Below, one piece after another: positions 1-10,033 of a stretch of 52,530 bases of DNA. The DNA lies in the NCBI RefSeq assembly GCF_000186865.1, contig NW_008705586.1, positions 152,708-205,237 of the forward strand. The letters are read 5' to 3'. The notes beneath the pieces were generated by a model, which ran no database searches, had not been told where the DNA came from, and saw only the letters and a program-made list of their open reading frames with translations. Positions within the stretch are counted from its first letter, which is position 1, and each line of letters begins with the position of its first letter. This DNA is from Aureococcus anophagefferens (lineage: Eukaryota > Sar > Pelagophyceae > Pelagomonadales > Pelagomonadaceae). The translations under genes and the position numbers were made by a program.

Positions 1-261
1 TCTTCAATTCGGGCTCTATATAGACTCGTTCCAATAAAGGGTTCCAATCCCCAGTGGTTTGGCGGGATCAGCGGACGCCTGGTCCACCACCCGCTCTTCA
101 AAGCGGCCTGGTAGACGCAGGCCCAGTATGCCCTCATGGACGGGCGAGTCACGGTCGAAAGGCTTGCCATCCAAAATACCCAAGGCCACTTCACCTACTT
201 CCTTCCTATAATGCTCCAGCAACTCATCATTCAAACCCAACCCTTGGATGTCAGGAGAAAC

Positions 262-433
262 CAGAATGAAGGCCGACGGACCGCGCTTGGATGGCGCAGC
301 CGGGCCGGGCGGGCCAAAAAATATAAGCCGCGCCACCCCGGACCCCGGGGAAGCGGCGAGCTGGGAGAGGACCACCACAACCAGCAGTTTTATTTAGCTG
401 GATGATGATAGGTCTAAACTCACTAACTCGTTA
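262..433 (+). repeat. R1 dispersed repeat, copy A (internally deleted 3' part)
   Basis: This stretch matches the 3' two thirds of the repeat at 17049-17409. It shares the block beginning CCAGAATGAAGGCCGACGG, the GCCGCGCCACCCCGGACCC block, and the same terminal ACTCACTAACTCGTTA. It lacks about 50 bases of the middle found in the 17 kb and 52 kb copies. Open frames across it are by-products of its GC-rich sequence. Confidence 0.85.
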
Positions 434-540
434 CCGGAAACATATTGTACTGCCGTAAATGCAATTTTAGACTATTAATCCTCTGGCCTTCTACACAGAT
501 CATCCCTTCTTGGTGGCCCAAGACATTGACCTCGCACCAC

Positions 541-2143
541 TTATTGTTGATATCTGCATACACCGTCTTCGCCAGCTCCAACCCAGGCGACGCCGGCGGA
601 TCGAAGACCTGCGTCTATTTTTGGTTTCATCAATGGGAGGGGAGAAATTGACCGACGCAGCTTTTGTGATAGCCAGGCTGATTCGCTCAAAATGGATTGA
701 CTCTCCTGACGCTTTGAAGCTAATTCTAGATTTTTGGCAGTGAATTTGTCATGCGTTGTATCCAAGAATGTTTTTCTCCAGCTGCAACCCAACCTCGTCT
801 GCTTTCTCTCACAACACCGAAAGTCAGCCGGCATGAAGGAAGGTAAAGCAAGCATGAGCTGCGAGATTGTGGCTGCCCGATCTGGGGATCTTTGCGCCAC
901 GTTAGGTGAGGGTGACCCCTTGAGTGATACAGCAACTGCGCGGTCTAAAACAACTATCGCCCTGTCGCCAAAGCCTGCTTCCTGGACTCGCCGGTGCACG
1001 TCAAGCACAAATATGGCCGTTGGTGTGGAGTCGCATTCTCCTAGGCGCTTCACAGCAGTTCGGAATCTCAGAGGTGGTGTGCTTTTGGCTCCACCCGCAA
1101 CAACATTCCCTGGGAACAGGTGTGTTGCACTCACTGATGTGAGCGGCGCCCAACAGCTGAGGACCAAAGCTGGCCAAACCACGGACTCCATACTGGACCC
1201 GTCAAAAATTTGATGTGGTATCAGATCGCCAGTCCAAGCATCTCGCGGGGCATCGTCAGAAGGAGAGGCGCGCACAGCGGTGGAACACGTCGTTTCGTAC
1301 CGTGAATCTATTCCGCGTGGTATGTAGGACAGATGAACTCCACGTCCACCAGGTCCACGTGAATGTCCGCCCATCACCGCTCCCTGGCCGAGAGCATCAT
1401 GATTTTCTGATGCTGCGCATGCAATATCGACACCCCGATTACCCAAGTGGGCCAAGTTTGCGATTAGGCGCATGCCATCGTGTGCACACCATTTTGCCTT
1501 TGATTCAGCAAAAAGTACAGCACCAAATTTGATGAATTCTTTCTCAGCAATTTCTTGCGCCGCTTCCAGAGCCAAATTCCGCATGGAAGCGCTGTCGTGG
1601 TGCCGCCTTGACGTTTTATTACCTCGTCCACTTATCACAGTAAATTGCGTCTGGATTCGCCCCAAATCAATCCGTTTCCTAGCCGAGTCCTTTCCCGTCG
1701 CAGCGATTGCAACGTCACCACCTCCACCTTCCTTCAGCAGAATTGCCAACCTCGCTGCTTGTGTTGCAGCGACCCAGTGTGGCGAGTTTGCATCTTCTTC
1801 ATAATTCAAAATGACCTGATTGTGATAGAAAATTCGGCAACGTACCAGATGAAGACGCCGCAACAACGAGCAGGGTTGAACCGTTGGGCACGACCTTCGC
1901 TGCAGCGTGTACGACACCCGGTGAGTCTGTTCCTGTCTGCCATCGAACCGAGCATGCACTCTGGAAGGTCGAACCGAGCTCGTCGGGGTCCTCAAAGACG
2001 CTCCAACTCGCACGATGGCTTGTGACTTTGTAAAATTTTAAAATTGAAAATGTCGAGGTTGCAAGCCAAATACCGAGGAGCAATAGCAAGTGCTTACGGG
2101 TGGTGCGAAACCATCGGCAGCACGACTGTCGAAGCCAACACAT
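541..2143 (-). CDS. Uncharacterised gene, probable type II membrane protein
   Basis: A methionine at 2143 opens a frame with an N-terminal hydrophobic segment (HLLLLLGIWLATSTF), then a segment ending VVAASS. A GTACGT donor near 1840 can join it in phase to a long frame (DANSPHWVA onward) that stays open to 541. I do not recognise the family. The membrane anchor followed by a soluble region would suit a Golgi enzyme, but no catalytic motif is visible. The last third is low in recognisable structure and may contain further introns. The plus-strand frames over the same bases look less protein-like. Confidence 0.35.
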
Positions 2144-2874
2144 GAAACTCTACCAACGTTGCTCATATGATGAATTGCCTTTACGCACGCTCTATCTAAT
2201 CTGAGGGACACATCCAGGGATGAAGAGAACGAATGTACAGGTAATCTCATGGGAAATTACTATGTATGCCATTCCGGAGAACATATAGAGAAAGAATGAG
2301 CTGCTATTTGTTATTAGATTTTCAACCAAATTTGGTCCTTTTGCAGCCATAGTGGTAGTGGTATTGGGGGTACTCCGGTAAATGCTCTGGCTTACTTTAG
2401 GTCAATCTTATAAGAATTTAACACAATATATGCTATTTTTACCTAACCCCGCGTTTTTGCGTGTTAATTTCGGTGTTTTTTAACGGATTTTAACTTTGTG
2501 ATGTTGTTTTATAAGAGCCTGAGGTTGAGTTTGAAGTGAGATTGATGTCAGTCTTGATGTGATGTTGTTTTATAAGAGGCTGAGTTTGATGTCAGTCTTG
2601 ATTGGTCTTGATGTAAATGTTGAATAAACTCAACGGCAGTGGTTTTTAGAGGGAGAAGCCACATAATTTTGCATCCGTCACTTTAGCGTGCGTTCATCCG
2701 CCGGCGGCTTCCTCTTATTCGTGGGTTTCTACTGCAACGCCCAGGAAGCTCGCGTGCCCATGCATGCGCCCCAGCTCGGGCAACGACTGCGCCTGTCCCC
2801 ACTGCTGGGAGATCGTTTACATCATTAAAGCCCTGCGGGAATCCTTTAGGTAAAAGGGTAACATATGCGACTGT
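2144..2874. other. AT-rich intergenic segment
   Basis: No gene is evident. The segment is AT-rich compared with its surroundings and carries the tandem duplication at 2498-2620. Confidence 0.5.
2498..2620 (+). repeat. Imperfect tandem duplication (about 60 bp unit)
   Basis: TGATGTTGTTTTATAAGAG occurs twice. Each copy is followed by a CTGAG/TTGAG segment and GATGTCAGTCTTGAT. The second copy is shorter by an internal deletion. Confidence 0.8.
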
Positions 2875-3620
2875 GTGGCATATACAAAGCTGCATGCTTT
2901 AAGGCTTGCACTGTCACCGTGCGGCAAGGCGCCCTGCCCTGGATTTAAGCTCCCCAAGGAGGACGAGCCGCCTGAATTCTACAGGTTCCCCTGTGCCGTG
3001 GAGAAACAACCGCCGAAAGGCGCCGACAAAGTCCTCCCTGAGCATCACAGCAAATGCGCACAGTGCACGTTTGGCTACCAGATGGTGATGCCAAAGGAAG
3101 GCAAGTGCAAACGACTGGCATTGTCCCTCACGTACCATGAAAGACGCGACATCAACGCGGCCCCGAAATGCGATGCCTGCTATGCGGAAAAGTTCGTAAA
3201 AGTTCCGTCCACGTATGGTGAGATCATCAACAAGTTGGCAGATAAAACAAACAAATGGCATCAGCACATGTGGATCAAGCAACTGACCAAACGTGCGCAG
3301 GAGCTGTAAATTGCTACCTTTGATGGCGAACGAACGATCGTCGTTGTTACGGACTTTGCGAACCGCAACAAACTGAACGGGATCGCACAAGCCACCAGCG
3401 AGATCAGCCCTGCCGTTGGATGCGCGGTCGCCATCGTGCTTTACAACCCAGGCGAGCAAGTGGACGGGCAAGAAAGGCCCGTTCAGACGGACGTCTGGCG
3501 CATCTTTAGCGGGTCCAAGGACTGTGCGCATTACAATGCTGTCCTAATAGAAGAGATTTTCGTGCACTACAGCGGCCAGGAACCACACAAGGAATCAAAA
3601 TTGCGAATGCCAGAAGGAGG
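2875..3620 (+). pseudogene. Decayed transposase-like open reading frame
   Basis: A 144-codon frame from 2875 ends at a TAA (3307-3309), yet the same frame stays open and protein-like for another 100 or so codons. The first part has paired cysteines (CAQC, CDAC) and a basic stretch. The second contains VVVTDFANRNKLNG followed by a possible glutamate, which resembles the first catalytic Asp strand of DDE/RNase H-fold transposases. The in-frame stop, missing 3' end and transposon-like neighbour suggest a dead mobile-element gene. The family call is inference. A recoded stop or an unseen intron is possible but less likely. Confidence 0.35.
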
Positions 3621-3639
3621 ATGGGGAGAGCTGCGTCCG

Positions 3640-3860
3640 CCCAGTATGAGCGCATATTCCCGAGGCGCAGTGCCCCCGGGGGCTATGCCGGACTTGAGGT
3701 CGACATCGTAGCCGTCGGTCGTCAGCTGCCCGTAGCTGATGATCGACAGCGGCGAGCCGGGGTCCGAGGCAGCCCGCGAAGAGCTGGCGCAGGACCGCGC
3801 ACCAGGTCGACACGGACCGCAAGGACGAGAAGTGCTTGAGTTCCTTCCTATTTCCAATAA
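3640..3860 (-). mobile_element. Possible Ty1/copia polyprotein remnant
   Basis: On the minus strand one frame reads SIISYGQLTTDGYDV. This resembles the segment just before the integrase in copia-type polyproteins, where Leu-Ser-x-x-Gln-Leu is followed by Gly-Tyr. No reverse transcriptase, protease or LTR is visible. The fragment lies tail to tail with the transposase-like pseudogene. Similarity is short, so this is tentative. Confidence 0.25.
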
Positions 3861-4490
3861 TTTCCAGGACCGCGCCGTCCGGGCTCGATAGGGGCCCCAT
3901 ATTTATCTTCTATTTCCCGGGCATTCGCCGGTATGCGTGGTTAGCCCTGGCTAATTTCCCCCGATGTGGTCTGGGCTACGTGTTTGCTGAGCACGCGCGA
4001 CCCGTAGATGATGTGCACGACGTCGATGGTGCAGTCGGGAAACAACGCGACCGCGCCAGCCAGGGCGTAGCGCATCTCGAAGGACCAGGCCGCCGTCGCG
4101 TTCACCTAGCGATCTGCCGCTCTGAGACGCTTTTTAGAGCGGCGCCAAGAAGTCGCGAAGGTGCTCATGGCTGTGCAACAGAAGCCATCGGTGACCGCAC
4201 AGGGTCCATACCGACGCGTTAGCATCGGCGGTCCAACGTGCGCGGCGCAGCAGCGCGCGGCTCGCAGAACCCTACCCCGCTGTGTTGGCCTTTATCTTCC
4301 GAGAACTCTCGGTCAATTGTCCGCGTTTTGCCTTCTGCGCTATCATTTTCGCTGGCAACGTTTGAACTCGTAGCTGCTCAAAGAGTGTGCGTGCAAAGTT
4401 GTAAAAAAGAATATCCACACGCAAGATTTGGCCCAGTTTCGCATTGATTACGTCATCATCTATCATGCGAAACGAATTTATTTAGCGCGC
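3861..4490. other. Intergenic, no gene seen
   Basis: Only short overlapping frames with no conserved motif are present. I see no convincing gene or RNA here. Confidence 0.5.
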
Positions 4491-4535
4491 CGAAGACGGG
4501 TTGGGAATTTACGCCGAAGGCGGGCAAATTCGAGT

Positions 4536-4571
4536 TTAGGGTTAGGGTTAGGGTTAGGGTTAGGGTTAGGG
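4536..4571 (+). repeat. Interstitial telomere-type array, (TTAGGG)6
   Basis: Six perfect TTAGGG units run in a row and are followed by the degenerate TTAGAG. Just upstream, a 20-base unit with CGCCGAAG(A/G)CGGG is present twice. Unique sequence flanks both sides, so this is interstitial and not a chromosome end in this assembly. It lies about 320 bases upstream of the CTR9 start codon. Confidence 0.95.
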
Positions 4572-4656
4572 TTAGAGGCCACGTTTTTTGTGCGCTTCTA
4601 AATTCGTACGTTTTTTCAAAACCGAGACCGTACGTTTCGATTTTCAAAGTTTGGCC

Positions 4657-4775
4657 CAAAAACACTTACATTTTCCGCGACGCCCCACTTAAACACTTCC
4701 AAACACTTACACGAACATGCGCGAAACACTTACCGCGGTCGCCGAACACCTCCCGCCAAGCCAGCGAAACACTCC
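4657..4775 (+). promoter_or_regulatory. Cluster of AAACACTTAC-like motifs upstream of CTR9
   Basis: AAACACTTAC or close variants (AAACACTTCC, GAACACCTCC, GAAACACTCC) occur about six times in roughly 120 bases, all on the plus strand, ending about 115 bases before the CTR9 ATG. The repeated motif is directly visible. A regulatory role is inference from position. Confidence 0.4.
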
Positions 4776-4890
4776 ACTGGAACTTTGCTACGCACCACGC
4801 CCTGGCTATAATCCAATCGGCTTTTTAGTTGATGCGCCCTCTCCTGAGAGCTCAGGAGCGCAAGACAATTTACCCGCGATCGCGAGGACA

Positions 4891-7800
4891 ATGTCTATAA
4901 TTATCCCCGTGCGTGGGTCCTCAAACACAGTGGAGGTGTTTAATGACGAGTTGCCCGAGGACCCAGCAGACGTTATCGACTTATTGCGCGCGGAGCTCGC
5001 GCCCCTCAACACCTGGTGCGAGTTTGCGGTGGCTTACCACAACCAAGGAAAACGCGAACAATTTCGTGAAATCTTGCTCGGAGTTGTGGATGCCTTCGAT
5101 GTATATGAGATGCAAGACTTTTATCGGCGTCAGCCAGACTTATTTGCTTCCGGCCGATTGCGTGTCCTGAATTTGTTAGCAGCTTCTGCGACGAGTAATT
5201 TCATTGCCGAGGAGCTCCGAAAAGAAGCCCGAGAGGCATTGACGTATATTCTTATCACAATCGTTTATTTCGTTGATTTGTAGGCTTGGCGGCAGAAGGC
5301 GCTCGAGTATATTGGAAGAGCCGACAAAATTTCAACCAGCTGCTCGCAGACGTGGCTCGTGAAAGCTCTCTTTTGGATCGGCGAGCATCATCATGATGCG
5401 CATGCATTGCGAAATTCTGCGTACTACGCTGACTCTGCACTTCGCAGCGATAATGGTGCTTCGTGCAATGCGAGATTAGCAAAAGCAGCAGTTTTGTTCC
5501 ACGAATGCAAATTTTCTGATGCTTTAAGGTTGTATGCGAGCACACTTCGCTCGGACCCAAGAGCTGCAGGCGCGAGCGCTCGCATTGGTGTTGGACTCTG
5601 TGCCTATCATCTAGGTGACAAAGACAAAGCACTTACTGCGCTTGAACGTGCACTTTCTCTTGGCACAACCTGCGTAGAAGCTCTAGTTGCTGTTGCTATT
5701 CTTCGGCTTGATCAAGAAAGCGATCCCAAAATCATGGGACGGAAAGGCACTGGCCTTTTGTCCAAGCGGGTATGCTAACCACGTTTGCACTTCATCTGAA
5801 TAGTGCTTCACTCCGGTGCACACTTAGGCAACAGCGGGACCTGTTCAGGTCATAAATAGCCCCGGACGCATGCTCAGTCGTGCCAGAGAACTTGATCCCA
5901 CATGCTCCATGGCGCTTAACCACTATGGGAATCATCTTTTCTGGTTATGGCAGCAATCTTCGCTTACTGGTCATGCACAAATGGGAAGCAGCAGCATCAC
6001 ATGCTCCACCGATCCATCTGATCTCCTTCACAGTGGTACGTGCATTCAACTGATCCAAAACGGCGAGAACAAAGTTGCTCTTGAGACCAAAGTTCGAGAT
6101 GTGGTGATTCTTCCTGGTGAATTGGACACTTGGACTGTGAATCTTGCGACTCCATATCGCCCTTTGGCAAAAACAGATTTGCACAAATTAAGCATCAAAG
6201 TTAAAGAAGTTCCCGAGATTGATGATCTAGCTAGTCGCGCATATCACTGTATTCTAACTGTGCATGCGTTGGGGTTTAGGAAATAAGCTCCCAATTGAGC
6301 ACACGATGCAACAGGTACTGCTGTGCCTGAGATCCAAGCTGAGGCGTACTTCATTCTTGGTCGGAATCACCACGTGCGAAACGAGTTTCAGGGTGCCCTC
6401 CCTTTCTATGTTCAAGCTTGCAAACTTTGGCCGCACTTTGCGCTTGCGCAATTTCGCCTTGCACAAGTTCTATTGAACATGCTTAGACGGCTCTTAGAGT
6501 TACTCGTGCAGATCTTCGATGAGTTGGGGCTTCATATAGGTACGGGCGGCCATGAACGATTTACCGGCAGCTCTTGAGGCGGCAGAGGTGGCGCTAGAAT
6601 TGGCGCCAAACGCACACGAAGTTCTTCGGCTTGTTGGGCTATTGCGCCTTACACAGAATTCGACCAAGAGTCCACTCGAAGTTCTGAGACATGCAATCGC
6701 TCAGAACTCTAATGATACTTGCACTTGGCTTGCATTGGCAAGTGCCTTGGAACGCCACATATTTACTGATGATGCTGTCCATGAGCGTGATCCCAGTCTA
6801 GTTCGGAAAGCAATTGATGCGTACGATAATGCTGCAAAGCTTAAGTGGGAATCTTCGTCAACGGTTCCATTCCAAATATCAAACAATGTCGGAGTGCTTC
6901 ATCTTTGTCTTGGCGAAGCTAGGCCTGCACAGTCTGCTTTTTTATCCGCACTGCATGATTTTGAGGGATGTTCGCCTAATCAGGGTCCTGATGCAACTTT
7001 ATCGACTGTCAACCCGTATTGTTTTATGCCCTCAGTAACTGGGTCAGATGTCGGTGTACAGGGCGAGTTCTGGCATGACTATTGGAAACTGATTGACGGC
7101 GGAGCATGGCACTCTTCAACAAATCTATGTACGCTATGGATAGATATGCCGATTGACCCACCTTTCACTGTGGGCGAACGCATCCGTATTGGTGATGGCG
7201 GTGCTACTTGCATAGTGAGTGTCAAAAGCATGCGTGTATCAGCAATTGGCAAACCGATATCGCGCGAGAATGCCCTTGTGATTCAGATTTCCGAACCTCT
7301 CCGCATGTTGAGCTCAACCAAGCCCGTCAATCTGCCTCTTTATCGCATCGACTTGTCATGTCAAACTCTAATGCCCAATTCTGTCCCCATATACCTGAAT
7401 CTTGCTCAAGTTCATGCCGCGGCCGGTGATTTGCCCAGAGCGCGTGAACTAGCCAGGCTGGCAGTAGCACTAGCCCCCAATAACATCCGTTGTAAGCTTC
7501 TACTAGCGCGCCTCGCTTTTGCCATGAGGGATGTAGAGCAAGCTCGGAAACACACTGCATCTGCTGTGAAAATCAGTTTGGGTCTCATGGATGGGTCTTC
7601 GGGTGCTATCTTTCTTGGGCTGGTCGCAGATTCCCTATCAGTTGCAAGTGTTATGTGGCGCAAATTGGAAAACTACGAGGAGGCGCTAAAAACATTAGAC
7701 TATCTTAAAGATCTAAAAATTAGCAATCGGGGTTTTTCGACTGTTTACGCAAATGCTACTCTCAGCAATTTGCACTTTCGTGACCAGATCAGGAGCGGGA

Positions 7801-9188
7801 GGACTGGAATTGGTGACATCCAGCCTGATCATCGCGCTCAGCAGCTCAAGAATGCGGCTGATTGTGCGCGTAGTGCCCTAAATGATGATCCTTCATGCGC
7901 CATGGTTCAAATATGACTCCTCTTAGAGTCCACCATTGTCCTCGCTCGGCTTCAAATGTAGTTTCACACATGCAAATTTAGGCCGCGCAAGCTCTTGGAG
8001 CTGTCTTACTGGAATCGGGTAAGCTAGATGACTCCATGCTGATCTTCGAGCGCGTCCAGGAGAAGCTTGTCGCTGGTAGCAAGGCGTCTTGCGGTGATTC
8101 TGCGATTGATCGAGATGCCTCGTGCTCTGTTTTAGATGCTGCAATCAATCTAGCCCATTCTCGCCTCCTTGCTGGAAAATGGTTAGAAGCAGCTGCAAAT
8201 TATGCTACGTGCGCTAAAGTGCTCATAGCCATGTCAGCCGGCAAAATGTTCGTACCATGTAGTGCTCAGACACGGCGCGCTGATGTGTACCATTGGCTTG
8301 CCCGTGCATGCCATGGCGCAAACGAGGCTCAAGGCGCTAGACGTGCACTTGCCGCTGCGATCCACCTGCAGCCGGGGAACCTTGCCTTCCGTTGCCATTG
8401 TATCTCATGAGTACAATACGTCCCCTCTTTTCCATACAACATTATCTGATATAGCTAGTCATGAGAGTCTAATTGACACTTAGGCGCCATACTTCTACTC
8501 GAAAGTGCCCATGGGTTGTGTAGGTCGTCCTCTTCGCCACAAGTGATGTCCTCCTTGCGCAGCAAAGGTGATTACACCGTAGTTTTGCTCGCAATTGCAA
8601 GGGATATGCTATTGTGGCTTCGAAATCAATGCCTTCAAGACTCAGATTCTCGTCCACAACCCCTCGAATTCAAAGATTTGATATCAAAGTGCGATGACGT
8701 GTTGCAAAAGGCGCGTCAATATCTCGAGTGCATTGCAAGTGAATTAACAATCAGGCTCCTACGCTTGTCGCTCACGCACGTGAGCAAGATGAAACAAGCG
8801 ATCGTCTGCGCCATGCTCAGCGCGTACAGTATAGATCGCAGTGTTAAGACCTGCAAATTATGCAACACCCCCCATTCATCACTTAGACTGGCTCGCATTG
8901 TGGCAGAACGCCACGTGCGGGAAGCTGCTGCCACTGCAGCTGCTCGTGCCACTGCTGAAGAGTGCATGGCCAAAGCACAAAGGAAGAAGGAGCAGCTCGA
9001 CTCTCTTCAAGAGCGTTGGACCATCGGCTCGGGATCAATTTCCAACGGTTACTTGCGGTGTCAATAGTAAAATTTTGAGTGGGTATTTTTTTAAAATCTT
9101 TTTCATTCTAGATGGTGATGTCGCTGTAGCTGGTGATACACAAGGTGAATCAGTAGATGGAACCAAGAAGGGAATCATTGAGTCTTGA
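4891..9188 (+). CDS. CTR9: Paf1 complex subunit CTR9 (TPR protein), 10 exons
   Basis: Ctr9 is the TPR scaffold of the nuclear Paf1 transcription-elongation complex. The N-terminus (MSIIIPVRGSS..., then DELPEDPADVIDLL) aligns with the conserved start of CTR9, so 4891 is preferred over the upstream in-frame ATG at 4717. TPR blocks follow throughout (NHYGNHLF, QAEAYFILGRNHH, ISNNVGVLHLCLG), ending in a charged coiled coil (ERHVREAAATAAA). Exons that keep the frame are 4891-5235, 5284-5769, 5828-6248, 6300-6466, 6540-7904, 7982-8390, 8484-8734, 8755-8828, 8887-9047 and 9112-9188, giving 1,251 aa. The introns at 5236 and 8735 are GC-AG; the latter is only 20 nt. Two insertions interrupt the TPR array: about 90 residues after NHLF, and about 115 residues (roughly 7010-7375) after the NNVG repeat. 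Family assignment is firm; exon ends are by eye. Confidence 0.9.
8735..8754 (+). other. 20-nt GC-AG intron in CTR9
   Basis: The segment GCAAGTGAATTAACAATCAG starts with the consensus GC donor GCAAGT and ends in CAG. Removing it joins DVLQKARQYLECI in phase to the coiled coil APTLVAHAREQDET. Without removal the frame loses the conserved C-terminal coil. This is inferred, not shown by transcript. Confidence 0.6.
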
Positions 9189-10033
9189 CATCAATGAATA
9201 TAAGTTTCCATCCAATATTTGTCCGGACCCAAGCAGGCACAAATGTTCTCAAGATGATGCAAACATAGGCTGGCATCGCGTGCATTCCACTGTTTGCGTC
9301 GGAACGCACTGATTTCGAGTTCACTCTATGATCCGGATGAAGTAAGCTATGATTTCGGCGGCGCTGTGTCGAAAGGGGGTTCGTTTCTCTTGTCTGACGT
9401 CTTGGTTGGTCGTCGTGTGAATTGCAGTCTGCGACGGGATTACAACATAATCATCGGGTAGCAGACAATTTCAAGTACTGGCTCCTGTAAGTGCCCTGTG
9501 GGATCCGGGCTGGTGTTGGGTGCGAAATTACGTCGGATGGGTCGACTTCCGTGCGCCTCAGAGACGGGGGCTGGCAGCCCCAAGTTCTGGCCCCGCCGAC
9601 GCCCCTAGGCCCCTTCGCCCCTTGCGCGCGACAACCCTTTGTCCGGAGAGCCCCTTAGCAGGAGGTCGTGTTAAAAATGGCTGCCCCAGAGGCGGGTATT
9701 TCGAGTTTAGTAGTACCCGAGTTGTGCACATGTAGAACTCGCAACCGGCAGCCCAAAATAAATCTGCTGGTTGTGGCGGTCCTCCTCCGCAACTGTCCGA
9801 AGCTAGACTGGCCACGGTGCCGGACAGACCAGCTGCACAGACCAACGCCCGGCGGGGGTGAAGAAGTTGCACGCGACGAGGAAGGAAGATAGAATTACAA
9901 TAACCATGCTTGTAGGGTGTGTTGTGATAACGACCGCTAGAGTCGGCTTCTGCCTTGGATAGCAGCCTCTAAAGATCTCTGTTTTTCGGCACCATCTGCG
10001 ATAAGAGCACGCACGACTGCACATGCTGGACTT
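9189..10033. other. Intergenic between convergent genes
   Basis: No gene is evident between the CTR9 stop and the transporter stop. It contains a GC-rich block near 9560-9640 and an R1 fragment. Confidence 0.5.
9755..9792 (-). repeat. R1 dispersed repeat, short inverted fragment
   Basis: AAATAAATCTGCTGGTTGTGG followed by GGTCCTC matches the reverse complement of the GAGGACCACCACAACCAGC-TTTTATTT part of R1 copies A and B. Confidence 0.65.

Noticed and set aside
1105..1129. 25-nt GTGAGT...CCCAG segment as a tiny intron in the uncharacterised gene
   Set aside because: Removing it shifts the frame into an early stop, whereas keeping it preserves a long open frame.
4536..4571. Chromosome end
   Set aside because: Unique gene-bearing sequence lies on both sides, so the TTAGGG array is interstitial.
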